Part shown: piece after piece, positions 1 through 8,567 of the stretch
How positions within the stretch are numbered: position 1 is the first letter of the stretch
Layout: each line of letters starts with the position of its first letter
NCBI GenBank assembly: GCA_028689775.1
Contig: JAQVCM010000019.1
Location: forward strand, 1-64,000
Source: Crocinitomicaceae bacterium
GTDB lineage: Bacteria; Bacteroidota; Bacteroidia; Flavobacteriales_D; Crocinitomicaceae
Direction: 5' to 3'
Length of the DNA stretch: 64,000 nucleotides
Notes under the pieces: generated by a model
What the model was told of the DNA's origin: nothing
Database searches by the model: none
The model's input: the letters and a program-made list of their open reading frames with translations, nothing else
Position numbers and translations under genes: made by a program

Positions 1-60
1 ATTTTTGACACTGTCTACCAGGTCTTTGGAAAATTGTTCAAAATCGAATTTTTCTTTCAT
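1..60 (-). CDS. N-terminal fragment of a probable transposase (cut by window edge)
   Basis: Read on the minus strand, an ATG at position 60 opens a frame of 20 codons that runs off the left edge. It begins MKEKFDFEQF and contains no stop. The pattern recalls the first residues of IS256-type transposases of Bacteroidota, and the DNA upstream of it (101-128) looks like an IS terminal repeat, but twenty residues cannot prove the family. The rest of the gene lies outside the window. Confidence 0.35.
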   Translation of the reverse strand, partial: MKEKFDFEQFSKDLVDSVKN

Positions 61-100
61 AATTGTCAAAATTTACTCCTTTTTCTTGAAAAAATAAAAT

Positions 101-220
101 TTTGACACAGTTTAATGAACATACTCTCAATTATATGCAATTAAGTATAATTTAGCTCAAAAATAAATTTTTATATGCATTTACATATACTTTGTCGGGA
201 GTGTTCAATCAACTGTTTAC
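101..220. repeat. Two IS-end-like sequences facing away from each other
   Basis: The reverse complement of 101-128 contains GTTCATTAAACTGT, and the plus strand at 197-220 contains GTTCAATCAACTGT, each preceded by a similar GAG(TA)T stretch. The two copies point outward from a 68-bp A+T-rich spacer (129-196). The left one sits upstream of the probable transposase start at 60, so it fits that element's terminal repeat. The right one would be the end of a second, related element whose body has been lost or diverged. Confidence 0.35.
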
Positions 221-825
221 GATTTATCTAATGTTGTAAATTTCTTCTCCCATTGTCCCATTCCCATTCTCATAAACATCATCTATTCCTGGGACCCGCA
301 TAATCCCATCTCCCAACACAACTTGCTTTCACTTCGTAGCTTATTTTAGGCATGCAGTGTGCTGATTACGTTTAAGGTCTAGCGAAGACACAAATTTCAT
401 CTGTACTATAAAAATTAAAAATCGTCTTTCTTGTTTGTGCTAATTTGCTGTTGTATTATCGGTTATGGAAAGCGAAACGATGTTTCCGTTACATCACAAT
501 CAAACATAATTTAAGATGTCAGGACTACGTCCCTTTAATAATTGTATTTATTTTCTGCTACGAAGATGTCAGGCCTACGTTCCACATTTCAGCTGAAAAA
601 TACATTTGGCTTTGTGAAATTTGTTAATCGATAAAATCCAAAAGTCACATCGTGGTGACATCTTCATAGCAAAATCGTTCCACCAAAAAAATCAGAGGGG
701 CATCGCCCTGAAATCTTGAATTGCCATTCGTTTTTTATGACAATTAAACACCCCATTCTTGTACACCGGCAAACATCTGCAAAATTCTTTATTTCCCATT
801 CAAAATCCCTATATTTGCACCCGCA
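221..825. other. Gene-free margin before cca with short dispersed repeats
   Basis: No convincing gene was seen. A 60-codon frame at 445-627 has no recognisable motif and covers the repeats. Two direct copies of AAGATGTCAGG(A/C)CTACGT lie at 513-531 and 564-582, and an inverted relative containing TGACATCTT lies near 656-664. They resemble the short CTACGAAGAT...CCTACG intergenic repeats I remember from Bacteroidota genomes, which I could not verify here. The stretch looks like accessory debris next to the IS end. Confidence 0.4.
810..817 (+). promoter_or_regulatory. Putative -7 box of the cca promoter
   Basis: TATATTTG matches the Bacteroidota -7 consensus TAnnTTTG exactly and ends 8 bases before the cca ATG, which would give a nearly leaderless transcript. 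No clear TTG at the usual -33 distance was seen. Confidence 0.45.
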
Positions 826-2250
826 ATGAAAAAATTAAATCTTTCGAATCACCTCAGTCATCCAGTCTTTAAAGTAGCAGCTCAAGTTTGCAAGGAAAAC
901 AACCTGCAAGCTTATGTTATTGGCGGTTATGTTCGTGATTTGTTATTGGAAAGACCTTCCAAAGACATCGACATTGTGGTGATTGGAGATGGAATGGATT
1001 TCGCTGAAAAATGTGCAGCCATTCTTCGCGTAAAGAAAGTTTCACTTTTTAAAACGTATGGAACGGCACAATTCAAATACAAAGATTTAGAAGTAGAATT
1101 TGTTGGCGCGCGAAAAGAGTCCTATTCATCCGATTCTCGAAAACCTGAGGTAGCTGTTGGAACCTTGGCCGATGATCAAAATCGAAGAGATTTTACCATC
1201 AATGCCTTGGCAATTAGTTTACACCCAGATAATTTTGGAGAACTCATCGATCCATTTGACGGATTGGAATGTTTGGAGAAAAAGATCATTCGCACGCCTT
1301 TAGAACCTTCAACGACGTATTCAGATGATCCGCTTCGCATGTTGCGTGCCATTCGTTTTGCAACACAATTGAATTTCACCATCGAATACAAAAGCTTGGA
1401 AGCCATTCAGGAAAATGCCCACCGCTTGGAGATTATTTCCCGCGAGCGAATCAGCGATGAACTGAATAAAATCATCTTGGCCAACGAGCCTTCTCGTGGA
1501 TTTAAATTGTTGTTTTCTACGAAATTATTGCACGAATTTTTCCCTGAAATGGTTGCGCTTTACGGTGTTGATACCATCGATGGAAAATCACACAAAGATA
1601 ATTTTTATCATACCTTGGAAGTCTTGGACAATGTTGCTGGAAACAGCGATAATTTGTGGCTGAGATGGGCTGCTATCATGCACGACATCGCCAAACCGCC
1701 TACCAAAAGATTTGATCCTTCCGTTGGATTTACGTTCCACGGACACGAAGAAGTAGGAGCGAGAATGGTACCTAAAGTGTTCAAGAAATTGAGATTGCCT
1801 TTGGATCACCACATGAAATATGTTCAGAAATTAGTTCGCTTGCATTTACGTCCAATCGCCTTGGTGAAAGGACACGTTACAGATTCAGCAATCAGAAGGT
1901 TGTTGTTTGAATGTGGAGATGATATTGATGACTTAATGACTTTGTGCAATGCAGACATTACCTCCAAAAATGAATTTAAAGTCAGAAAATACCGAAAGAA
2001 TTTTGACACGGTTTCTGAAAAACTAAAGGAAGTGGAAGAAAAAGATAAAGTTCGAAATTTTCAACCACCAGTTTCAGGAGAAGTGATCATGAAGATTTTT
2101 GATTTGAAGCCCTGCGCTGAAATCGGAACTTTAAAAATGATGATCAAAGAAGCAATCCTCGAAGGTACAATCGTGAATGAATACGAAGCTGCTTTTGAAT
2201 ACATGCTAGAAGCAGCAAATAAAATAGGTTTAAAACAAGTTAATAAGTAA
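826..2250 (+). CDS. cca: CCA tRNA nucleotidyltransferase / poly(A) polymerase family, with HD domain
   Basis: This enzyme adds or repairs the 3'-CCA end of tRNAs in the cytoplasm. The nucleotidyltransferase head is complete: GGYVRD at about residue 33, the KDIDIV metal-binding aspartates at 47 and 49, RRDFTINALA near 120 and DDPLRMLRAIRFA near 166 (neck/body). An HD domain follows with HD at residues 286-287. The 474-residue length fits the HD-containing bacterial class. The ATG at 826 follows a TAnnTTTG box. The next two genes follow on the same strand with short gaps and may be cotranscribed. Specificity for CCA rather than poly(A) addition is the family default and not shown by sequence alone. 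Confidence 0.93.
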   Translation: MKKLNLSNHLSHPVFKVAAQVCKENNLQAYVIGGYVRDLLLERPSKDIDIVVIGDGMDFAEKCAAILRVKKVSLFKTYGTAQFKYKDLEVEFVGARKESYSSDSRKPEVAVGTLADDQNRRDFTINALAISLHPDNFGELIDPFDGLECLEKKIIRTPLEPSTTYSDDPLRMLRAIRFATQLNFTIEYKSLEAIQENAHRLEIISRERISDELNKIILANEPSRGFKLLFSTKLLHEFFPEMVALYGVDTIDGKSHKDNFYHTLEVLDNVAGNSDNLWLRWAAIMHDIAKPPTKRFDPSVGFTFHGHEEVGARMVPKVFKKLRLPLDHHMKYVQKLVRLHLRPIALVKGHVTDSAIRRLLFECGDDIDDLMTLCNADITSKNEFKVRKYRKNFDTVSEKLKEVEEKDKVRNFQPPVSGEVIMKIFDLKPCAEIGTLKMMIKEAILEGTIVNEYEAAFEYMLEAANKIGLKQVNK

Positions 2251-2296
2251 GCCTAGTTCAACTAAAATATATAATTTAGAACAAAATTAATTAACC

Positions 2297-2851
2297 ATGG
2301 CCGCATTAAAATTCCGTGTTTTATTGGATACAGAGAAAGAAAACGAAGTTTTCAGAGATATTTTAATAAACGAAGATGATAATTTTGAATCGCTGTACAA
2401 CGCAATCTTTTCAGCTTTCAATTTTCAAGGTGACCAAATGGCATCGTTTTATATTTCCAATGATGAATGGGATAAAGGACACGAAATTAGCTTGATGGAT
2501 ATGAATTACGGAGACGAATCCATCAATGAGATTGCGACCGTGATGTCCGACGCAAATCTTCGTGACTTCATGGAGAAAGAAGATCAAAAAGTAATTTTGG
2601 TGTATGATTTCTTGCGGATGTGGATTTTCTTGATTGAATTAGTTGAAAGACAAGAAGAAAATGTAAGCGCCCCAGAAGTTGTTTTTTCAATTGGAATGGC
2701 GCCACCAGAAGATTCTAGAATTGTTGCTGGTGAAGACGATGACGATTTGTTTTCATCCAACGATTTTGACGAAGAGGAAGAAGAAGACTTTGATTTTGAA
2801 GACGGATACGACGACGAAGATTTGTCGGACTACAGTGAATACGATTATTAA
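2297..2851 (+). CDS. Plasmid pRiA4b ORF-3-like (IS1096 passenger TnpR-like) protein
   Basis: The 184-residue protein begins with a compact alpha/beta region of the pRiA4b ORF-3 type: FRVLLDTE, then NFQGDQMASFYISNDEWDKG. It ends in a strongly acidic tail (about residues 145-184, nearly all D and E with aromatic residues). The family is widespread in Bacteroidota chromosomes and its function is not established; the IS1096 label is historical and no transposon is visible here. It lies between cca and a methyltransferase on the same strand, 46 and 9 bases apart. The acidic tail suggests a partner with a basic surface, which is inference. Confidence 0.75.
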   Translation: MAALKFRVLLDTEKENEVFRDILINEDDNFESLYNAIFSAFNFQGDQMASFYISNDEWDKGHEISLMDMNYGDESINEIATVMSDANLRDFMEKEDQKVILVYDFLRMWIFLIELVERQEENVSAPEVVFSIGMAPPEDSRIVAGEDDDDLFSSNDFDEEEEEDFDFEDGYDDEDLSDYSEYDY

Positions 2852-2860
2852 ACAAGAAAC

Positions 2861-3568
2861 ATGACAGAAGTTCAAGGCGATCCAATTGGTGTAGCTATTT
2901 TAGAATACGATAAAACAAAAGAACCAGCTGATATTATTGTGATGTCTGAAATCTGTGAAGACGACATCATTCCCTTGGAAGTGCTTTTTCGTTCTTTTGA
3001 GGAAATGCCAGAATTGGAGAAACTAGCTCTAAGCAAAGCAACGGGAAAGATTTTAGACGTGGGTGCAGGAGCAGGTTTTCACGCTTTGCATCTTCAAAAG
3101 CAAGGAAATGAAGTACAGTGTATTGACATTTCAGCAGGAGCAGTTGAATTCATGAAATCTCAAGGATTGAATGCCCGTCAGATTGACTTGTTTGATTTGA
3201 AGGAAGAAAAGTACGATACCATTTACATGTTGATGAATGGCATTGGAATTGCTGGAAGTTTGGCGAATCTAGAAAATACGTTGACACACTTGAAATCTTT
3301 ATTAAATCCGGGAGGAAAATTGTATTGCGATTCTTCGGATATTCGGTATTTATACGAAGAAGAAGATGGCGCTTCGTGGATCGATTTGAACACAGAATAT
3401 TACGGAAATTTTCGTTTCCAAATGCAATACGAACATGAAGTTGGACCGTGGTTTGATTGGTTGTATGTAGATTTTGATAATCTATTTAAAGCAGCTAAAA
3501 AAACAGGATTAAAAGCAAAAAAGATTTTTGACATGGACAATCATTTCCTAGCAGAAATCTCCAATTAG
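2861..3568 (+). CDS. Class I SAM-dependent methyltransferase
   Basis: A 235-residue cytoplasmic protein with a Rossmann-type SAM-binding core. Motif I, ILDVGAGAGFHALHL, is at about residues 64-78; the acidic residue ending strand 2 is in VQCIDIS; a hydrophobic strand 4 reads YDTIYMLMNGIGIAG and a LLNPGGKLYCD loop follows. The substrate cannot be told from sequence. The ATG at 2861 is 9 bases after the preceding stop, so it is probably in the cca operon. About 60 residues before motif I form an N-terminal segment without a recognised motif. Confidence 0.8.
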   Translation: MTEVQGDPIGVAILEYDKTKEPADIIVMSEICEDDIIPLEVLFRSFEEMPELEKLALSKATGKILDVGAGAGFHALHLQKQGNEVQCIDISAGAVEFMKSQGLNARQIDLFDLKEEKYDTIYMLMNGIGIAGSLANLENTLTHLKSLLNPGGKLYCDSSDIRYLYEEEDGASWIDLNTEYYGNFRFQMQYEHEVGPWFDWLYVDFDNLFKAAKKTGLKAKKIFDMDNHFLAEISN

Positions 3569-3620
3569 AAGTTTGTAATTACGTGCTGATCTAGCACGGA
3601 ACATCTTGAACATCATCTTT

Positions 3621-4523
3621 ATGAAATTGAAAATGAAAAAAAAATATTTTAATTCTTTTGCCCTGATTGGTTTGTTTATCGGATTGACCTCCTTTTTATA
3701 TAAAACCACAGATAAAGAACCAGTTCAATCGTCCTTGCTCTGGAAAATTGAAGGAAATGGAATCAAAAATCCATCGTATTTGTTTGGCACGATGCACATG
3801 ATTGAAAAAGAATATTTCTATTTTCCTGCGGAATTGGAGAAAATCGTTAAAAAGTCTTCCGTTTTGGTGATGGAAATTGCTGGAATTCCAGATCAAATGG
3901 AAGTGATGCAATACGTGTTATTAAAAGATGAAACGTTTTTTGATTATTTCACGCCTGCGCAGAAAGACACCATTTTGGCTTGGGCACAAGAAAAAATGAA
4001 ATTGGATGAAAAAGCTTTCAATGCAACTTTCAGCAGGTTGAAACCTTTTGTAGTTGTGCAAACTGCGAGTCAAATGCAATTTATGGGAAAAATAGAGTCC
4101 TATGAAAGAACCTTGGAGAAAATTGCAACTGAGAAAAAAATCAAAATTGAAGGACTAGAAACTGTTGCAGATCAGATGAAAATATTTGATGATTTAAGTC
4201 GACAGAAACAAGCAGAAATGGTAATGGAAGGAATCAGAGATGGTGATAAAGCTGCTGATCAAATCAAATTGTTGCAACAAATGTATGCGCGACAAAACGT
4301 TGATTCCATGTACCAATACATTCACCAAGAAGGTGGCGTTATTGCGACGGAACAAAATGTTTTTTTAGACCAAAGAAACATCAATTGGATTCCTAAAATA
4401 AAAAATTACGCATCCAAAGGAAAAGCGTTTATCGCTGTCGGTGCAGGACATTTAGGTGGAGAAAACGGAGTCATTCGCTTGTTGGAAAAAGAAGGATACA
4501 AGCTTACTCCAGTAAAAATATAA
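3621..4523 (+). CDS. TraB/GumN family protein
   Basis: The protein has an N-terminal membrane anchor or signal peptide, then the TraB/GumN pattern: LFGTMHMIE with GTMH at about residue 56, and GAGHLGGENGV near the C-terminus. Together these form the conserved GxxH...GxxH pair of this fold. Distant similarity to metal-dependent proteases has been proposed for the family, but no activity is assigned here. I chose the ATG at 3621; a second ATG at 3633 would also keep the signal peptide, while the in-frame TTG at 3606 is less likely. The next gene starts 88 bases downstream, behind a phased repeat. Confidence 0.78.
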   Translation: MKLKMKKKYFNSFALIGLFIGLTSFLYKTTDKEPVQSSLLWKIEGNGIKNPSYLFGTMHMIEKEYFYFPAELEKIVKKSSVLVMEIAGIPDQMEVMQYVLLKDETFFDYFTPAQKDTILAWAQEKMKLDEKAFNATFSRLKPFVVVQTASQMQFMGKIESYERTLEKIATEKKIKIEGLETVADQMKIFDDLSRQKQAEMVMEGIRDGDKAADQIKLLQQMYARQNVDSMYQYIHQEGGVIATEQNVFLDQRNINWIPKIKNYASKGKAFIAVGAGHLGGENGVIRLLEKEGYKLTPVKI

Positions 4524-4540
4524 GCTTCCCAATTGAATCT

Positions 4541-4601
4541 TTAAACCTTGTTTAAACCGTATTTAAACAATCATTAAACAACCCTTAAACAATCATTAAA
4601 T
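4541..4601 (+). promoter_or_regulatory. Six TTAAAC units with exact 11-bp period upstream of the FKBP gene
   Basis: TTAAAC starts at 4541, 4552, 4563, 4574 and 4585, and a variant TTAAAT at 4596. Every start is 11 bases apart while the 5-base spacers vary in sequence. The array ends 10 bases before the ATG at 4612. Eleven bases is close to one DNA helical turn, so the units would lie on one face. It may be a protein-binding array, a bent promoter region or a decayed tandem repeat. Confidence 0.55.
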
Positions 4602-4611
4602 AGTTTTTAAA

Positions 4612-5070
4612 ATGAAATTAAATCTCCTTTTTTCTCTTTTATTCTTCGCATTTGGATTTTCAGCTTGCAATACGTATTCCGACCAAGAAAAAGAAGGTTT
4701 TGATGCAAAAATTCAAAAATTTGTCGCAAAAAGCACGGACAAATACGAAAAGTCAGAATCTGGATTGTATTACGTCATCGAACAAGAAGGTGAAGGAGAT
4801 TTTATCAAATTCACAGACATGGTGAGTTTTAAATACGAAGGAAAATTTTTGTCTGGCCAAGCATTTGACAATAGACATCGCAATACGCCGCTAACATTTC
4901 AAGTTTCACAATTGATTGAAGGTTGGAAAGAAGCGTTTTTATATTTGAAGAAAGGAGGAAAGGCAAAAATCATTCTTCCACCATATTTAGGGTATGGCGA
5001 CCATCAATTAGAGGATATTCCTGCAAATTCAATTTTATTTTTCACGATCGAAGTTGTGGATGTGAATTAA
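4612..5070 (+). CDS. FKBP-type peptidyl-prolyl cis-trans isomerase, lipoprotein
   Basis: A lipoprotein signal peptide ends in GFSAC with the lipidated cysteine at residue 19, so the protein is probably anchored facing the periplasm. The rest is one FKBP domain: FTDMVSFKYEGKFLSGQAFDN, then VSQLIEGWKEAFLYLKKGGKAKIILPPYLGYGD and FFTIEVVDV. This is the usual order of FKBP strands and includes the I-x-GW-x-E-A segment of the binding pocket. At 152 residues it is a minimal one-domain enzyme. It is expected to catalyse proline isomerisation in exported proteins. The 11-bp-phased array just upstream may affect its expression. Confidence 0.85.
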   Translation: MKLNLLFSLLFFAFGFSACNTYSDQEKEGFDAKIQKFVAKSTDKYEKSESGLYYVIEQEGEGDFIKFTDMVSFKYEGKFLSGQAFDNRHRNTPLTFQVSQLIEGWKEAFLYLKKGGKAKIILPPYLGYGDHQLEDIPANSILFFTIEVVDVN

Positions 5071-5092
5071 TTTGAACTAAAACCAAAAAATT

Positions 5093-6628
5093 ATGTCTGA
5101 CGAAATACACAACATTGAGATTAGTTTACTCTCGATGGAAGATTACAGCGAATTAAAGGCAGCAATGATTACTTCTTATCCAACCATTGCAGATTCGTAT
5201 TGGAAGGAAAAACAAGTAAAAACCTTAATCGATAAATTTCCTGAAGGACAAGTTACCGTAAAAGTAAATGGACGAATCGCTGGTTGCGTTTTGTCGATTG
5301 TCGTCTTGAGTGAATTGTTTGACAAAAACCATACGTATAAGGAGATTACGGGTAATTATACCTTCAAAACGCACAACAGCGAAGGCGATGTTTTATACGG
5401 AATTGATGTCTTCGTTTTACCTGAATTTAGAGGACTTCGTTTGGGAAGAAGGTTGTACGATTACCGCAAAGAATTGTGTGAAAACTTAAACTTAAGTCGC
5501 ATCGTTTTTGGTGGTCGTATTCCAAATTACCATGAATATGCCGATCAGATTACGCCACGTCAGTATATCGAACGTGTTAAGAATAAGGAGATTCACGATC
5601 CGGTTTTAAATTTTCAAATGTCCAATGATTTTCACCCAATTCGGGTTTTGAAAGGATATTTAGAAGGTGACGAAGCATCCAATGAATTTGCTGTTTTGTT
5701 GGAATGGGATAATATTTATTATGAAAAAGTAGAAAAGGTTGAAAAACAACTTATTCCAGACAAAAGAGTTGCTAAATTAGGTTTGGTTCAGTGGCAAATG
5801 CGTCCATACAATAGCTTGGATGAGTTGATGCAGCAAGTAGAATATTTCATCGATGCCTTGAGCGGTTATCGCTGTGATTTTGCGCTTTTCCCGGAGTTTT
5901 TCAACGCTCCTTTGATGGCTGCATTCAATCATTTGAGTGAATCGGATGCGATCAAAGAACTGGCGCAATATACAGAAACCATTGCCCAAGCATTTTCAAG
6001 GTTGTCCATTTCATACAACATCAACATCATCACGGGAAGTATGCCAGAATTGCGAGATGGTGTGCTTTACAACGTAGGATATTTGTGCAAGCGGAATGGT
6101 GAAGTTGAATCGTTTGAAAAACTGCATGTAACGCCAGATGAAGTAAAAGTTTGGGGTATGAAAGGAGGAAATAAGATTCAAACCTTTGAGACGGATGCAG
6201 GAAAAATTGGAGTTTTAATTTGCTATGATGTTGAGTTTCCAGAATTGGGAAGAATTTTGGCAGACGAAGGATTGGAGATTTTATTTGTGCCTTTCTTAAC
6301 GGATACTCAAAATGGTTTTTCTCGTGTTCGCAATTGTGCGCAAGCAAGAGCTGTTGAAAATGAATGTTACGTTGCCATTGCAGGAAGTGTCGGGAATTTA
6401 CCGAAAGTGCACAACATGGACATTCAATATGCGCAATCAATGGTGTTTACACCTTGTGATTTTTCTTTTCCAACCAACGGAATCAAGGCAGAAGCAACGC
6501 CAAATACAGAAATGATTTTAATTGTAGACGTAGATTTGGACCTTTTGAAAGAATTGCACAATCACGGAGCAGTTCGAAATTTAAAAGATCGAAGAGTAGA
6601 TTTGTTCAGTTTGATTCGCAAAAAATAA
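5093..6628 (+). CDS. GNAT acetyltransferase - carbon-nitrogen hydrolase fusion
   Basis: Two domains are fused. Residues about 7-200 are a GNAT fold with the acetyl-CoA loop YGIDVFVLPEFRGLRLGRRL. Residues about 225-511 are a nitrilase-superfamily hydrolase with an intact triad: Glu268 in FPEFFN, Lys343 in EKLHVTPDE and Cys377 in ICYDVEFPE. This architecture is known in many bacteria (YhcX-like) but its substrate is unsettled; an amidase acting on a small amide is the generic expectation. A strong hairpin with a T tract follows at 6692. The ATG at 5093 lies 22 bases after the FKBP stop. Confidence 0.88.
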   Translation: MSDEIHNIEISLLSMEDYSELKAAMITSYPTIADSYWKEKQVKTLIDKFPEGQVTVKVNGRIAGCVLSIVVLSELFDKNHTYKEITGNYTFKTHNSEGDVLYGIDVFVLPEFRGLRLGRRLYDYRKELCENLNLSRIVFGGRIPNYHEYADQITPRQYIERVKNKEIHDPVLNFQMSNDFHPIRVLKGYLEGDEASNEFAVLLEWDNIYYEKVEKVEKQLIPDKRVAKLGLVQWQMRPYNSLDELMQQVEYFIDALSGYRCDFALFPEFFNAPLMAAFNHLSESDAIKELAQYTETIAQAFSRLSISYNINIITGSMPELRDGVLYNVGYLCKRNGEVESFEKLHVTPDEVKVWGMKGGNKIQTFETDAGKIGVLICYDVEFPELGRILADEGLEILFVPFLTDTQNGFSRVRNCAQARAVENECYVAIAGSVGNLPKVHNMDIQYAQSMVFTPCDFSFPTNGIKAEATPNTEMILIVDVDLDLLKELHNHGAVRNLKDRRVDLFSLIRKK

Positions 6629-6691
6629 AACATGAATTGTTGATTTAATGAATGCTTTGAGCAATGAGTAAATCGATAATTTTAAGAACCT

Positions 6692-6717
6692 AAAAGCCAA
6701 ATTATTTTTGGCTTTTT
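6692..6717 (+). terminator. Rho-independent terminator after the GNAT-hydrolase gene
   Basis: AAAAGCCAAA and TTTGGCTTTT form a 10-bp stem around a 6-base loop, followed by more T residues. It lies 64 bases after the stop codon and before the promoter of the next gene. Confidence 0.7.
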
Positions 6718-6744
6718 TTGTTTTTAGTATGTCAAAAATTATCT

Positions 6745-6752
6745 TAACTTTG
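6745..6752 (+). promoter_or_regulatory. Putative -7 box upstream of the universal stress protein gene
   Basis: TAACTTTG fits TAnnTTTG and lies 49 bases before the ATG at 6802, just after a terminator. This suggests that the stress protein gene has its own transcript. Confidence 0.4.
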
Positions 6753-6801
6753 AAAGTACGATTCCGCATTTGGACACGCTTTTAATTAAAATTGACACAC
6801 T

Positions 6802-7629
6802 ATGAAAACAATTCTTATCCCGACAGATTTTTCAACAGCTTCAGATTCAGCACTTGCTTATGCATCTGAATTAGCGTTGGTATCCAATGCAACTTTGATC
6901 GTTTTTCACGTGTATCATTTTCCAATTGTCAACACGTACAATGCAGAAATTTTGGCGTTGCCCTTAGACGATGTTCGTGAAAGTTGTGAATTAAATTTGC
7001 AAGCAGTAAAGGATCAGTTGCTTTCAACGTACCCAGGTTTAAAACTGGAAACCGTTTGCAAGTTAGGTTTTGCCAAAGATGAGATCGATGCCATTCTGAC
7101 GGAAAGAAAAGTTGATTTGTTGATCATGGGAATGAAAGAAGCTGACTTTTTAACTGAAAAAATTCTGGGTTCAACCACGACTTCTTTGCTTGAAAATAAA
7201 CATTGTCCCGTTCTGATTGTTCGTGAAAACTCAGTTTTTAAATCCATTCAAAAAATTGCTTTGGCGTATGATGAAGCGATGGAAATGAATCCTTTGGTTG
7301 AAAGCAGATTGAAAATGTTAGTAGACATCTTCAAACCGCATATTTATTTCTTAAGAGTTGTTCCTGTCGACGGTCACGTAAGTATTCCAGATACCATCGA
7401 ATCAATCAATTACCACGCAGCTTTAGTCAGTACGGCCTATTCTTTTCACTTGGTAAAAAACGACGATGTGACGGAAGGAATCAATCAATTTGTTTTAGAA
7501 AATCAAGTTGACTTGGTGGTGATGATGCCGCGTGAACACACCTTTTTTCAACGACTTTTTCATGAACCTAAAACCAGAAACATGGCATTTCACGGAAACC
7601 AAGTTTTGATGGCGATACCAGGCGTATAG
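6802..7629 (+). CDS. Tandem universal stress protein (UspA family)
   Basis: Two Usp folds lie in one 275-residue chain: about residues 1-145 and 150-275. The first starts KTILIPTDFSTASDSALAYA and carries the nucleotide loop LIMGMKEADFLTEKILGSTTTSLL, which fits the G-x2-G-x9-G-S/T ATP-binding pattern. The second has a weaker motif (VVMMPREHTFFQRLFHEPKT) and may not bind nucleotide. Tandem Usp proteins of this length are common in Bacteroidota and are linked to stress survival. It stands alone between a terminator and the convergent folP. Confidence 0.85.
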   Translation: MKTILIPTDFSTASDSALAYASELALVSNATLIVFHVYHFPIVNTYNAEILALPLDDVRESCELNLQAVKDQLLSTYPGLKLETVCKLGFAKDEIDAILTERKVDLLIMGMKEADFLTEKILGSTTTSLLENKHCPVLIVRENSVFKSIQKIALAYDEAMEMNPLVESRLKMLVDIFKPHIYFLRVVPVDGHVSIPDTIESINYHAALVSTAYSFHLVKNDDVTEGINQFVLENQVDLVVMMPREHTFFQRLFHEPKTRNMAFHGNQVLMAIPGV

Positions 7630-7700
7630 TTCAGAGTTGAAAATCGATTTTGACGAGGACTTTCAGCGAATTGGTAAAGATTTTTTCCTTACATCAGTTT

Positions 7701-8558
7701 CTACATACTGAGCAATTTCAATACTTCAGAAGCTTCTTTCACATCGTGTACACGAAGTATTTTGGCTCCTTTGAGAATTGCTTTCGTGTTCAGAATGGTG
7801 GTTCCGTTCAAGGCATCTTCAGCTGCTATTTCTAATAATCGATGAATCATTGATTTTCGGGAGAAACCAACTAAAATTGGTTTTTCTAAGAAATGGAAAT
7901 CTGATAAGCGATTGAGTAATTCATAATTTTGTTTCATTGTTTTTGCAAATCCAAATCCTGGATCCAGAATGATGTCGTGAACACCTAATTCTTGTAACTG
8001 TTTAATTTTCAAAGAATAGTATTTCGATGTTTCTGAAAATAAATTCGTGTAATCGGTTTGAGATTGCATTGTTTTTGGATTTCCCCGCATGTGCATCAAA
8101 ACATACGGACATTGGTAATGCGCCGCAACCTTCCAGATTTCAGGTTCCAGTTCTCCACCGCTGATGTCGTTGATGATATCTGCACCAGATTCCAAGGCAA
8201 TTCGCGCAACTTCGCTTCGAAATGTATCGATGCTAAGCACGACATCGGGAAATTCTTTTTTTATGGCCGTAATTGCATGTCGTGTTCGGTCAATTTCTTC
8301 AATTACAGATACAATTTCAGCGTTTGGTCGAGAAGAATAACCACCGATATCCAAAATGCTAGCACCTTCATACACTTGCTTTTCTGCTGTTTTTAGGACA
8401 GCATCAAGGGAGCTGATTCTACTTTCTTTGTAAAAAGAGTCTGGGGTACAATTTAGGATTCCCATCACGGATGGTTCCACCAAGGAAAATAATTTTTTCC
8501 CCAGTCTCATGCTGTTTTTTGAACGAAAATTACTATCTTCAACGCTTATTATTGGCAT
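7701..8558 (-). CDS. folP: Dihydropteroate synthase
   Basis: FolP joins the pterin pyrophosphate to p-aminobenzoate in folate synthesis. All expected segments are present in order: SVMGILNCTPDSFY, GASILDIGGYSSRP, LSIDTFRSEVARIA, DIINDISGG, YVLMHMRGNP, IILDPGFGFAKT, ILVGFSRKSM and the terminal LRVHDV with its Arg-His pair. I place the start at the ATG at 8558, giving 285 residues; the longer frame to 8588 would overlap the divergent gene that begins at 8568. The two divergent starts are only 9 bases apart, so their promoters must overlap the coding regions. Confidence 0.93.
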   Translation of the reverse strand: MPIISVEDSNFRSKNSMRLGKKLFSLVEPSVMGILNCTPDSFYKESRISSLDAVLKTAEKQVYEGASILDIGGYSSRPNAEIVSVIEEIDRTRHAITAIKKEFPDVVLSIDTFRSEVARIALESGADIINDISGGELEPEIWKVAAHYQCPYVLMHMRGNPKTMQSQTDYTNLFSETSKYYSLKIKQLQELGVHDIILDPGFGFAKTMKQNYELLNRLSDFHFLEKPILVGFSRKSMIHRLLEIAAEDALNGTTILNTKAILKGAKILRVHDVKEASEVLKLLSM

Positions 8559-8567
8559 ACTATAAAA

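Noticed and set aside
445-627. 60-residue open frame in the leading intergenic region
   Set aside because: No recognisable domain, no ribosome-binding context and it reads across the short repeats; it looks like a chance frame.
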